Source of the DNA: Puniceicoccales bacterium
GTDB taxonomy: Bacteria > Verrucomicrobiota > Verrucomicrobiia > Opitutales > JAIRKQ01
Assembly: GCA_031273725.1 (NCBI GenBank)
Contig: JAISRG010000038.1
Span: forward strand, 1 to 15,562
Reading direction: 5' to 3'
Length of the DNA: 15,562 nt
Every line of letters begins with the position of its first letter. Positions within the stretch are counted from its first letter, which is position 1. Positions 1 to 7,201 of the stretch are shown piece after piece. Position numbers and translations under genes: made by a program. The notes under the pieces were generated by a model. That model saw only the letters and a program-made list of their open reading frames with translations. It was not told the DNA's origin and ran no database searches.

Positions 1-108
1 TGGGCTTGGCTTAAAAATAAACTTTCCTATCTCTGGCGCCATGTTGCCAATTTTTATGACAGACTTTCTCTCGCTCTCAATCTTAATTATGGGACTATCT
101 CTATCTAG
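1..108 (+). CDS. C-terminal tail of an unidentified gene (partial, enters from left edge)
   Basis: Plus frame 1 is open from the first base to a TAG at 106-108 and encodes 35 residues, rich in aromatic and basic residues (it begins WAWLKNKLSYLW and ends LNYGTISI). There is no start codon inside the window, so this would be the 3' end of a gene beginning further left. The codons look coding-like (mixed third positions, no run of rare triplets). The stop overlaps the stop of the convergent gene at 105-395 through one CTAG. The stretch is too short to assign a family. It could equally be chance, since 35 open codons are not rare. The only other reading across the edge, a minus ATG at 42, is shorter and has no ribosome binding site. 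Confidence 0.4.
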   Translation, partial: WAWLKNKLSYLWRHVANFYDRLSLALNLNYGTISI

Positions 109-395
109 TACACTATAAATACCTGCTCCATTTTCGAACCCGTGGCAAGTTTTGCTGCACTACCAACCCCCGTCGTGGAAGACCCTGTTGTTGCACCAGT
201 ATCCCTCTCAGCAAGAAATTTACCCACACAATCAAGTTTTGAGGCGAGGTTACTCCATAGGCTTGTAATCCCTGAGGTAATGCCCTTAAATCCGCTGCCT
301 GTTCTGTTAATAATTGCGTCGCCAATGCTTGTTGATGTTGTTGGTATTGTTGGTATTGTTGGTATTGTTGGTATTGATGTTGGTTCTCCTATCAT
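105..395 (-). CDS. small Ile-Pro-Thr repeat protein, unknown function
   Basis: This 96-residue protein belongs to no family I recognise. Residues 8-19 are four tandem Ile-Pro-Thr units encoded by a 9-base DNA repeat. The rest is rich in Gly, Ser, Thr and Ala, with a short, possibly amphipathic stretch (GITSLWSNLASKLDCVGKFL) in the middle and a second Gly/Thr/Ser-rich stretch near the C-terminus. There is no signal peptide and no clear membrane segment. The ATG at 395 was chosen because AAAGGA lies 5-6 bases upstream, one of the few good ribosome binding sites in the window, and a promoter-like pair lies further upstream at 426-453. A plus-strand ORF covers the same bases but starts with GTG and has no such signals. 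The composition suggests a disordered or low-complexity protein. The reading frame is fairly secure; the function is open. Confidence 0.6.
   Translation of the reverse strand: MIGEPTSIPTIPTIPTIPTTSTSIGDAIINRTGSGFKGITSGITSLWSNLASKLDCVGKFLAERDTGATTGSSTTGVGSAAKLATGSKMEQVFIVY
343..378. repeat. 9-bp tandem repeat (four copies, last one imperfect)
   Basis: Three exact copies of GGTATTGTT (343-351, 352-360, 361-369) are followed by GGTATTGAT (370-378). The unit length is a multiple of three and lies in frame inside the small minus-strand gene, giving Ile-Pro-Thr units. Slippage would add or remove one tripeptide without changing the frame. Confidence 0.9.
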
Positions 396-412
396 ATTTA
401 TCCTTTTTTTGA

Positions 413-425
413 TTACAACTTGTAA
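413..425. promoter_or_regulatory. 13-bp palindrome at the predicted transcription start of the repeat-protein gene
   Basis: TTACAA-C-TTGTAA is a perfect dyad with 6-bp arms about one central base. It lies between the proposed -10 (426-431) and the ATG at 395 and covers the position where the transcript should start (near 419). That placement is typical of a repressor operator. The regulator is not known, and AT-rich dyads of this size also occur by chance. Confidence 0.35.
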
Positions 426-453
426 ATTGTAGGGAAGACTTTCCTAAAAGCAA
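426..453 (-). promoter_or_regulatory. sigma-70-like promoter for the repeat-protein gene
   Basis: Read on the minus strand, TTGCTT (448-453) is followed after 16 bases by TACAAT (426-431). The -10 matches the consensus at five of six positions; the -35 is weak. The predicted start near 419 leaves a leader of about 24 bases containing the AAAGGA ribosome binding site. Confidence 0.35.
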
Positions 454-526
454 GTAGTTTTGTAAAAAATACGTAAAATTTTATGGCAAATTTTTGAGTC
501 TCGCGTGAATTATGGAACAAAAAAAC

Positions 527-2758
527 TCACATCATGTCGACGGGGTCTACGTCGATGGTCAAAGTAACGTCCTTTGTCTTTTGGAAAACTTCCATGCTTT
601 TGTGGATCTTTTCCAGGGCAATGGTCGTATTTTTTGTAAAACACATGAGGGAATAGCGAAAACGGTCCTTAACCTTGTATATTACGGCAGGGGCTGGTCC
701 CCGAAGTTCGAATGGGCTATGGGTTTGTTTCCGCAAATCATCGCAAAGTTTTTTTGCTGAAAATTCCGTCTTTACTTCGTTTTTTCCAGAAACAATTAGC
801 CGTATGATATGCGAAAATGGTGGATAGGAAAATTCGCTGCGGGAGATTAGTTCGTTCCTTAAAAAGGATTCAACGTCATTTTGGACGGCCAATTTAATCA
901 AGTTCGAAGACGGGAAATTGGTCTGGATCACGACAATTCCAGGTTTGCTGCCGCGACCTGCACGTCCCGATACCTGGATAATCGATTGAAAAACTCTCTC
1001 ATTCGATCGGAAATCGGGAAAATTCATGGCATTGTCTACGTTGATAATACCCACGAGTGACACATTGGGAAAATCTAGCCCCTTGGATATCATTTGCGTA
1101 CCAACCAAAATGTCGATTTTTCCATCCCTAAAATTGTTTAAAATTTTATGGAAGCTGTCCTTCGTCGCCGTTGTGTCGGAATCGAGGCGCTCAACTTTAG
1201 CGAGTGGAAATAGTGCGTTGATAACCCCCATAAGTTTTTGGGTTCCCACGCCACTCTGCAAAATGTCATATCCTCCACATTTTGGACATTTGGTTGGCAA
1301 ATTTTCGATGTAGTCACAAATGTGGCACCGCAATATATTTTGCTGCCTATGGTATGTCATGGAAGTGCTGCAGTGGGGACAAGTGGCGACGTAATCACAA
1401 TTTTTACAAAATACCACCGACGAATATCCCCGTTTGTTGAGAAATAGAATGGTCTGTTCGTGGTTTTCCAGGCAATTTTCAATCAGTTCGCATAGGCGCG
1501 ATGAGATGATATTTGAAATACCCGAAGAATGTTCATGGCGCATGTCGACCACTTCGATTTTTGGTAACCTGCTCCCATCAATCCTATTTTTTAGCACGTT
1601 CAGTTTGTACCTTTGCGATGATGCGTTAAACAGAGATTCAATGGATGGTGTCGCGGACCCCAAAATGCAGACGGCACCACACAATTTTGCGCGATAGACT
1701 GCAACGTCGCGGGCATGGTAACGGGGCGTCTCCGCTTGCTTGTAAGTTGTTTCGTGTTCTTCATCGACGACGATTATTTTTGTGTTTTTTAGGGGAGCAA
1801 ATATTGCCGATCGTGCCCCAATGACAATTTTTGCTTCCCCACTGGCCATTGCCAACCAGGCATCGCGGCGTTCTCCCTCGGATAGTCCACTGTGCCAAAC
1901 CACAACCCTGTCAGCGGGCAAATTTACACCGCATCGGATGCGATGGACCGTTTGTGGCGTCAGGGTAAGCTCCGGGACCAAATAGATGATATCACCGCCC
2001 GATTCCAAAACATTTTTCATGGCATGCAGATAGACTTCCGTTTTCCCGGAACCCGTAATGCCATGGATTAGATGCGTACAAAATGCCCCTTCGGCTAAAC
2101 TTTCGGCAATATCGGTTGCGACATCTTGCTGTTCGGCAGTCAAAATAATCTTTTTTCCATTGTTTTGGCCTCCTGCGAATATTGGATTGCCATAGACACT
2201 GCGGTTGGCACGTTCAAAGGTCTCCCCAACGATCCCTTTGTCGACCAGGGAATTGATTGCGGAAGTTGAAAAATTTTTCAGCGCTGATTTTTCCAATGCT
2301 CCGCTGGATTTTAGCAAAAATTCATACAATGCATGCTGCTTTGGGGAACGGCGCTTTAGGGTCTCAAGATCTTCGCCGGATAGGATTTTTATAAGGGAAA
2401 GTTTTGTCACCACTTTTGGGCCGATGCTTTTTCTTATTGCCAGCGGGACCACTGTTTCGAGCAATGATTTGTACGACGCGGAGTAATATTTGTGCATCCA
2501 GAATATTAATTTTATCAGGTCCGGGCCGAGCAAGGGAAAGTCATATTCAATGCTTAGAATTTCTTTTACCCGAAACGATGATTTGCTTGGGTCAGCTTGG
2601 CGAATATTGGAAATAATGCCCAGTGTTTTCGTTCGCCCAAATGGTATTTTGACGAGCATGCCATTGGCCAGCACATTTTCCAACTCCCGAGGAATTGCAT
2701 ACAGCAACGGCCCATCGAACATTCCAAACGTTAGAACCTCTGCGCAAAGACATTCCAT
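527..2758 (-). CDS. priA: primosomal protein N' (replication restart helicase PriA)
   Basis: PriA is a superfamily 2 DNA helicase that recognises stalled or collapsed forks and reloads the replicative helicase. At 743 residues it has the usual family length. The visible order is: N-terminal DNA-binding region (about 1-105); Walker A GITGSGKT at 233-240; DEEH box at 332-335; GSATPS motif III at 367-372; eight zinc-binding cysteines at 451, 454, 460, 463, 478, 481, 491 and 494, interrupting the second helicase lobe; then VGTQMISKGLDFP (from 552) and QVSGRAGRG (595-603). All catalytic and zinc residues are intact. The ATG at 2758 sits 3 bases after the transporter stop, so the two genes are almost certainly one transcript and may be translationally coupled. 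No strong Shine-Dalgarno is seen at the start. Confidence 0.97.
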   Translation of the reverse strand: MECLCAEVLTFGMFDGPLLYAIPRELENVLANGMLVKIPFGRTKTLGIISNIRQADPSKSSFRVKEILSIEYDFPLLGPDLIKLIFWMHKYYSASYKSLLETVVPLAIRKSIGPKVVTKLSLIKILSGEDLETLKRRSPKQHALYEFLLKSSGALEKSALKNFSTSAINSLVDKGIVGETFERANRSVYGNPIFAGGQNNGKKIILTAEQQDVATDIAESLAEGAFCTHLIHGITGSGKTEVYLHAMKNVLESGGDIIYLVPELTLTPQTVHRIRCGVNLPADRVVVWHSGLSEGERRDAWLAMASGEAKIVIGARSAIFAPLKNTKIIVVDEEHETTYKQAETPRYHARDVAVYRAKLCGAVCILGSATPSIESLFNASSQRYKLNVLKNRIDGSRLPKIEVVDMRHEHSSGISNIISSRLCELIENCLENHEQTILFLNKRGYSSVVFCKNCDYVATCPHCSTSMTYHRQQNILRCHICDYIENLPTKCPKCGGYDILQSGVGTQKLMGVINALFPLAKVERLDSDTTATKDSFHKILNNFRDGKIDILVGTQMISKGLDFPNVSLVGIINVDNAMNFPDFRSNERVFQSIIQVSGRAGRGSKPGIVVIQTNFPSSNLIKLAVQNDVESFLRNELISRSEFSYPPFSHIIRLIVSGKNEVKTEFSAKKLCDDLRKQTHSPFELRGPAPAVIYKVKDRFRYSLMCFTKNTTIALEKIHKSMEVFQKTKDVTLTIDVDPVDMM

Positions 2759-2761
2759 GAT

Positions 2762-4018
2762 TTAGACCAGCGGCAACATAAATGTCCTAAGGATAAAGTA
2801 CACCAAAATTGTGAAGAGGGCGGATATTGGTACGGTCAAAAGCCATGTGACAAATATTGTAAAGAGCAGCCGCAAGTTTAGTCCCTTGAGGCCTTTTTCC
2901 AGTCCAACTCCGATGACCGCTCCGGTTGCAGCATGGGTAGAACTGACCGGCATTCCGAAAACGGACGCTAGGATAATCGTCGTGGCCGTCGAAAAATCTA
3001 CGCTAAAGCCCTTGGAATTTGATAATAATGTTATGCTGTGCCCCATGGTATCGATAACCTTATGGCCGAGGGATAAAACACCCATCGACATCCCCAGCCC
3101 ACCGACCGCAAGCATCCAAATGGGAATGGAGTAGTTGGCGAATGAATCCGGGAGCATGCCAAGTTTCGCAACAAAGTATATGGCAACGACCGGAGTGATA
3201 CTATTTGCGACATCATTGGATCCAACGGCAAACCCTATCAGACATGAAGTTCCCGCCTGGAAACGCCTGAAAACATGTTCAACGCCAAATTCCCTATCTT
3301 TGAATTTTAGGATTAATCGCTTCGTGATGGTTCTAAATATCACATATGATACGGGAAAAACCAATAATAAAATCCAAAATGCCTTGTGTGGACATAGGGA
3401 ATTTTTACAGGCCCCACTTCCCCGCATGATGGCAATGATTATCGCGATGGTAACCACACTTGCAAAAAGGGGAATCCAATTGCATGCCCGCTGCATAACC
3501 TTGGAACTTTCTCCGCGATAGATTGTCAATTTTATTAATTTTATTGTGATCAGAGAACATGCCGCCGCCAAAAATGGTGTACATATCCACGATATGGTCA
3601 ATAGGCTGAACAATTTCCACTTAACTGCCCCAAGCCCTCCCAGTGTGGTGGCGATTCCTATCATTCCTCCGACGATGGCATGGGTCGAGCTCACCGGTAG
3701 TCCGGTACGCGTGGAAACAAAAATAAAGCTACCAGCAGCGATCATGCACGCCAACATCCCTGCAACGTAGGCATTTACATCATTGAAATGACTAATATTT
3801 ACAACCCCGTCAACTAGTGTTTTTGAAACATTAGATCCCAATAGGATTGCTCCAAAAAAATTTAAGACAGCGGCAATTAGAAGTGCATGTTTGATCTTTA
3901 GAGCTTTGGACCCAACAGCCGAAGCGAATGCATTTGCGACATCATTTGCCCCATTATTAAATGCAACAAAAATCGCCCCAATTGCAGCCAAAATCAATAC
4001 AAATATCATACGGAACAT
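2762..4018 (-). CDS. PiT/PHO4-family inorganic phosphate transporter
   Basis: This is an inner-membrane phosphate permease of the PiT family (PitA-like, driven by proton or sodium symport; the coupling ion cannot be read here). The 418 residues are almost entirely hydrophobic helices. The internally duplicated family signature is present twice: GANDVANAFA at 23-32 and GSNDVANSITPV at 266-277. Each is followed by a PVSSTHA motif (108-114 and 357-363). A cytoplasmic loop of charged residues (about 230-255) separates the halves. No PhoU-like partner gene is adjacent. Two in-frame starts are possible: the ATG at 4018, and a second ATG three codons later that is better spaced from an upstream GGGAA. 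The gene is directly upstream of priA, an association with no obvious functional reason. Confidence 0.95.
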   Translation of the reverse strand: MFRMIFVLILAAIGAIFVAFNNGANDVANAFASAVGSKALKIKHALLIAAVLNFFGAILLGSNVSKTLVDGVVNISHFNDVNAYVAGMLACMIAAGSFIFVSTRTGLPVSSTHAIVGGMIGIATTLGGLGAVKWKLFSLLTISWICTPFLAAACSLITIKLIKLTIYRGESSKVMQRACNWIPLFASVVTIAIIIAIMRGSGACKNSLCPHKAFWILLLVFPVSYVIFRTITKRLILKFKDREFGVEHVFRRFQAGTSCLIGFAVGSNDVANSITPVVAIYFVAKLGMLPDSFANYSIPIWMLAVGGLGMSMGVLSLGHKVIDTMGHSITLLSNSKGFSVDFSTATTIILASVFGMPVSSTHAATGAVIGVGLEKGLKGLNLRLLFTIFVTWLLTVPISALFTILVYFILRTFMLPLV

Positions 4019-4042
4019 GTTCCCAATAATTTGCTTTTACTC

Positions 4043-4070
4043 ATATTAAAGGAGGAATAATCATTGTCAT
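4043..4070 (-). promoter_or_regulatory. possible promoter of the pit-priA transcript, overlapping the divergent gene start
   Basis: On the minus strand ATGACA (4065-4070; five of six matches to TTGACA) and TAATAT (4043-4048; four of six) are 16 bases apart, 25 bases before the transporter ATG. The spacer contains the Shine-Dalgarno of the plus-strand gene and the -35 lies in its first codons, so use of this promoter would interfere with expression of the divergent gene. Confidence 0.3.
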
Positions 4071-4732
4071 CTTTTGCCCAAAAGACAACTTTTTATTGCA
4101 AAAATAGGCATTGCCCTGTCAAAACTTTTCACAATTCTCTCAAAATTTCACAATTTTGCATTTTCAGTGAAAAATGTATTGTCATTTTTGTTGTGGCAAT
4201 TAAAATCTTTTCCATGGTATACGACGACGATATTGTGCAATCCATTGGAAAGATATCCTCGGAAACATTGCGACGCTTGTACGAAGATGCGCAGTTTAGT
4301 GCCGCCGCAAACAATCTTATAGCAAATTGTTTGAACCCAATCTTTCAAGGGATATCCACGAAAGATAGCAACTCCAATATTGCATTTAATACTTCTTTGT
4401 CGTCGATAAAATCATCAGAAGGGGTCTCAAAAAAATTCGACAAGAATTTCACAAGTCGCTCGGCAAAAAATGACAAGATGACAGATATTAAATTGACTCT
4501 TTTTAAAAAATCCTTCCGTGAGCTGCCAAAGGAATCCATAGAAACGTTTGAAAAAGAATTCGATAAACGCGTGGCTTTCATAATAGGCGAAGAGAAAGCC
4601 CAACACCTAAAACGCAACAAGAAACAACATCAATTGGCATTTTTTCGGTGGATATTTTCATTGTGTACCATAGCCAGCTTGCCCTATGTCGACGATGATT
4701 CGACTAAAAGTACTGGCCTGTTATTCTCATAA
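4064..4732 (+). CDS. unrecognised 222-residue protein with TTG start
   Basis: I do not recognise this protein. The TTG at 4064 was chosen because AAAGGAGGA (4048-4056) lies 7 bases upstream, the strongest ribosome binding site in the window. A shorter version from the ATG at 4215 (172 residues, beginning MVYDDDIVQSIG) has no Shine-Dalgarno but excludes an odd cysteine-containing N-terminal stretch (Cys12, 17, 32, 38). From there the protein is polar and rich in Ser, Lys and Asp; residues about 100-145 look disordered, followed by a charged helical part (EKEFDKRVAFIIGEEKAQHL). A short hydrophobic run (about 192-206) lies near the C-terminus. No signal peptide or catalytic motif is visible. It may be lineage-specific. 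The start is less certain than the frame. Confidence 0.6.
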   Translation: MSSFAQKTTFYCKNRHCPVKTFHNSLKISQFCIFSEKCIVIFVVAIKIFSMVYDDDIVQSIGKISSETLRRLYEDAQFSAAANNLIANCLNPIFQGISTKDSNSNIAFNTSLSSIKSSEGVSKKFDKNFTSRSAKNDKMTDIKLTLFKKSFRELPKESIETFEKEFDKRVAFIIGEEKAQHLKRNKKQHQLAFFRWIFSLCTIASLPYVDDDSTKSTGLLFS

Positions 4733-4878
4733 ATTTCATCCTTCTCTGGTAGGTATTGGGATGCAAATTTGTCGAAACTTAGATTTGTACAAACAGCATT
4801 CCGTCCTTCTCGAATCCTTTCCTTTATCTTTTTTTTCTTTGCACAGGTCGTTTCTCAACAAATGGTTTCACCGTTCTT

Positions 4879-4925
4879 GGGGTTGATTCTATCATGAACC
4901 TTCCCTAGGATTTTTTTATTTTTTT
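4879..4925 (+). terminator. possible intrinsic terminator before rsmI
   Basis: A weak stem (GGTT at 4881-4884 with AACC at 4897-4900, helped inside by GAT/ATC) is followed by two runs of seven T separated by one A (4911-4925). The T-tract is convincing; the stem is poor. It would end transcription coming from the gene at 4064-4732. The wider gap 4733-4964 is pyrimidine-rich and holds no supportable gene. Confidence 0.3.
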
Positions 4926-4964
4926 GCTCTTCAATTTTTTGATTCGCATTCTATCCTTACTAAA

Positions 4965-5654
4965 ATGTCAAAATTGGTAATAGTCCCAACGCCCATAGGG
5001 AATCTGGGTGATGTTTCAGCTAGGGCCATCGACGCGTTATCCAAATGTGACATTGTCCTCTGTGAAGATACGCGGATATGTTCCAAATTGCTGAATCATT
5101 TGATGATAAACAAAAAAATGCTCAGCTACCGTGATGATAACGAAGAAAAACAGGTGCAAAAAATAATAGAATTCATGGAAGGAGGAAATATCGTTTGCCT
5201 GACAAGTGACGCGGGGACTCCTGCGATTAGTGATCCGGGATATAGGATCGTAAACGCATGCCGAAGACGTAAAATTCCGGTTGAGTCGATTCCGGGACCC
5301 TGTGCACTTATCACCGCCCTGGCAGCATCGGGACTGCCGAGCGACGGATTTTTATTCCTTGGATTTTTGCCAAGCAAAACATCGGCCCGGATCAATACGT
5401 TTAAAAAGTATGCTGATTTCGATTATACTCTGATATTCTACGAGTCCTGCCATAGGATCATGAAGTTTTTGGGAGACTTGCAAGATGTAATGGGAGAAAC
5501 CAGAGTAATCTGTGTGGCCAGGGAAATGACAAAATTACATGAAACATTCCATGTGGGCGAAATTGGTCAAATCTGCGGTGAAATTGCAAAGATGCCAATA
5601 AAGGGTGAATATGTCATAGTAGTGGCTCCCCAACGGTTTAAATTCAACACATAA
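4965..5654 (+). CDS. rsmI: 16S rRNA (cytidine-1402 2'-O)-methyltransferase RsmI, short form
   Basis: RsmI uses S-adenosylmethionine to methylate the ribose of C1402 in the decoding centre of 16S rRNA. The tetrapyrrole-methylase-type fold is clear: PTPIGNLGDVSARA (8-21), CEDTR (33-37), YRDDNE (55-60), SDAGTPAISDPGYRIV (81-96), SIPGPCALITALAASGLP (108-125), YESCHRI (159-165), AREMTKLHETF (185-195) and GEYVIVV (214-220). At 229 residues it is about 50 shorter than the usual enzyme (near 280), ending right after the catalytic fold, so the small C-terminal domain is absent. The stop is clean and nusB follows, so this looks like a natural short form rather than a frameshift. No Shine-Dalgarno is visible before the ATG. 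Confidence 0.95.
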   Translation: MSKLVIVPTPIGNLGDVSARAIDALSKCDIVLCEDTRICSKLLNHLMINKKMLSYRDDNEEKQVQKIIEFMEGGNIVCLTSDAGTPAISDPGYRIVNACRRRKIPVESIPGPCALITALAASGLPSDGFLFLGFLPSKTSARINTFKKYADFDYTLIFYESCHRIMKFLGDLQDVMGETRVICVAREMTKLHETFHVGEIGQICGEIAKMPIKGEYVIVVAPQRFKFNT

Positions 5655-5701
5655 ATCCTCGGCATACAATTTTCTTGACCGTAGGTGGATATAGCATAGC
5701 A

Positions 5702-6169
5702 ATGACGATCATGTTTCCAGAAGATATGTCTCCCAGGCGAAAAAATAGAATTTTCGCCATACAATTTATGTACTCCTGGTCCATAAACAAAAATGAGGAG
5801 CTCATCCAAATCGGTGACATTGTTGATGCTTTCATAGATTCTTATTTTTCCGGAGAAGGTAATCAGTATAAATTTGGGAAAGAGCTTGCCGTTGGGGCGG
5901 TTGAAAATATTGATGTCATCGACGATCTGATAAAGGAACATGCCACCCATTGGTCTTTGGACAGGATAGCCATCGTCGACCTGGCCATTTTGAGGATTGC
6001 CATATACGAAATGCTATTTCGGGATGACATACCGCCAATAGTTGCCATGAATGAAGCAATAGATATTGGGAAAATCCTGTCGACGGATGAATCCGGTAGA
6101 TTTTTGAATGGTGTTTTGGATGGCATCAAAAAGAAACTGACACGTCCATTGCGGGAGGCCGGGAGGTAG
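5702..6169 (+). CDS. nusB: transcription antitermination factor NusB
   Basis: NusB binds boxA RNA with NusE (ribosomal protein S10) and supports antitermination of rRNA operons. From the ATG at 5702 the protein has 155 residues, a normal length. The second half is textbook NusB: a helix reading DRIAIVDLAILRIAIYEML, then RDDIPPIVAMNEAIDIGK, then the STDESGRFLNGVLDGI signature near the C-terminus. The N-terminal half has the expected RRKNRIFAIQFMYSW helix. An in-frame TTG at 5675 would add nine residues without homology; I prefer the ATG at 5702, which has AGGTGG about 13 bases upstream. An ATG at 5711 is also possible. It lies 47 bp after rsmI on the same strand, probably in one transcript. 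Confidence 0.93.
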   Translation: MTIMFPEDMSPRRKNRIFAIQFMYSWSINKNEELIQIGDIVDAFIDSYFSGEGNQYKFGKELAVGAVENIDVIDDLIKEHATHWSLDRIAIVDLAILRIAIYEMLFRDDIPPIVAMNEAIDIGKILSTDESGRFLNGVLDGIKKKLTRPLREAGR

Positions 6170-6265
6170 AAAAATTCCTTTCCTTTGCCTACGGGATTTG
6201 AAGCTTATGCAAAGAGCGGTTGTGTTTTTTATTGAACAATGGTGAAGAAGAAATAGACCCTATGT

Positions 6266-7201
6266 ATGGAAAATGAGCTCAAGTGTGGCGTCGTAGGGGT
6301 AGGATATCTTGGGCAACACCATGCAAGGATATATTCCTCTTTGGAAGGATGTTCACTGGTGGGTATATGTGATATTAATCAAGAGCGGGCAGAGGAAATC
6401 GCCTCGAAATATCACTGTGAGGTTTTTGATTCCATCGAAGATTTGGGTAGTGCGTGTGACTGTGTGAGCGTCGTGACTCCAACGGACAAACACGCCGAAA
6501 CGGCAATTCCACTGATTGAAAAGGGCTGCCATCTCCTGATCGAAAAACCATTAACATCGTCTACGGAGGACGCGGAACGGATTTTAAAAGCTGCAAGTGG
6601 CCGCGACAGGATTTTACAAATGGGTCTGATCGAACACTATAACCCCGTGATGAAATTTTTGGAAAAATCGGTGATGGCCCCTCGGTTTGTAACGTCACAA
6701 AGGTTGGCACCGTTTAATGCAAGGGGAACGGAAGTTGGCGTCGTCCTGGATCTGATGATACATGACATTGGCATAATTTTGCAATTGATAAAATCGGAAA
6801 TTGTGTTCATCGATGCCATAGGTATTCGTGTTTTGTCAAAGACTGAAGATATTGCCAATGCCAGATTACGCTTTGCCAATGGATGCGTGGCGGATTTAAA
6901 TGTCAGCAGGGTAAGCGAAAAAAAGTTGCGTGAAGTACGAATTTTTCAACCGCAAACATATCTGTCGATGGATTTTACATCCCAAAGCGGCCACCTAATG
7001 AAAGTTACACCCGAAGGTTTGATTAAGAATGAAATCCCAGTGGAAAAAGAAGAACCCCTAAGGACTGAGCTTTCGTCGTTTATACAATGCGTACGAAACC
7101 ACATGGAACCGAAAACGGACATTCACTTTGGCAAAAGAACCCTGGAATTGGCATTGAAAATCACCGAAATAATCAACCAATCCAATCATTCGCAGAATTG
7201 A
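6266..7201 (+). CDS. Gfo/Idh/MocA-family NAD(P)-dependent oxidoreductase, possibly a UDP-sugar 3-dehydrogenase
   Basis: This 311-residue protein is a sugar oxidoreductase with an N-terminal Rossmann fold: GVVGVGYLGQHHARIY (8-23) binds the nucleotide, D36 is at the end of the second strand, and EKP (93-95) carries the catalytic lysine K94. The C-terminal substrate domain has DLMIHDIGIIL (162-172) with H166/D167. The pattern from GLIEHYNPVMKFL to RLAPFNARGTEVGVVLDLMIHDI resembles, from memory, members found beside lipid A genes, among them GnnA (UDP-GlcNAc 3-dehydrogenase, which supplies a 3-amino sugar for amide-linked lipid A). No aminotransferase (GnnB) or lpx gene is in the window, so the substrate is inference. 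The start is the ATG at 6266, with no clear Shine-Dalgarno. The 3' end overlaps the convergent ddl gene by 29 bp. Confidence 0.88.
   Translation: MENELKCGVVGVGYLGQHHARIYSSLEGCSLVGICDINQERAEEIASKYHCEVFDSIEDLGSACDCVSVVTPTDKHAETAIPLIEKGCHLLIEKPLTSSTEDAERILKAASGRDRILQMGLIEHYNPVMKFLEKSVMAPRFVTSQRLAPFNARGTEVGVVLDLMIHDIGIILQLIKSEIVFIDAIGIRVLSKTEDIANARLRFANGCVADLNVSRVSEKKLREVRIFQPQTYLSMDFTSQSGHLMKVTPEGLIKNEIPVEKEEPLRTELSSFIQCVRNHMEPKTDIHFGKRTLELALKITEIINQSNHSQN

Noticed and set aside
1..42. Minus-strand ATG at 42 running off the left edge
   Set aside because: Only 14 codons and no convincing ribosome binding site; the plus frame is open over a longer stretch.
343..378. CRISPR-like repeat array
   Set aside because: The 9-bp units are contiguous without spacers and encode an in-frame tripeptide repeat.
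142..432. Plus-strand 96-codon ORF with Val-Gly-Ile repeats
   Set aside because: It starts with GTG without a ribosome binding site and mirrors the minus-strand gene, which has a good ribosome binding site and promoter-like upstream sequence.
470..530. Terminator after priA (TGAGT/ACTCA pairing)
   Set aside because: Five-base arms with a loop of about 27 bases and no T-run in the right place on the minus strand.
4345..4620. Minus-strand 91-codon ORF opposite the unknown gene
   Set aside because: Shorter, with no ribosome binding site and wholly contained in the better-supported plus-strand frame.
4686..4886. Plus-strand 66-codon ORF beginning inside the 4064-4732 gene
   Set aside because: No ribosome binding site, no recognisable pattern, and most of it lies in a pyrimidine-rich non-coding gap.
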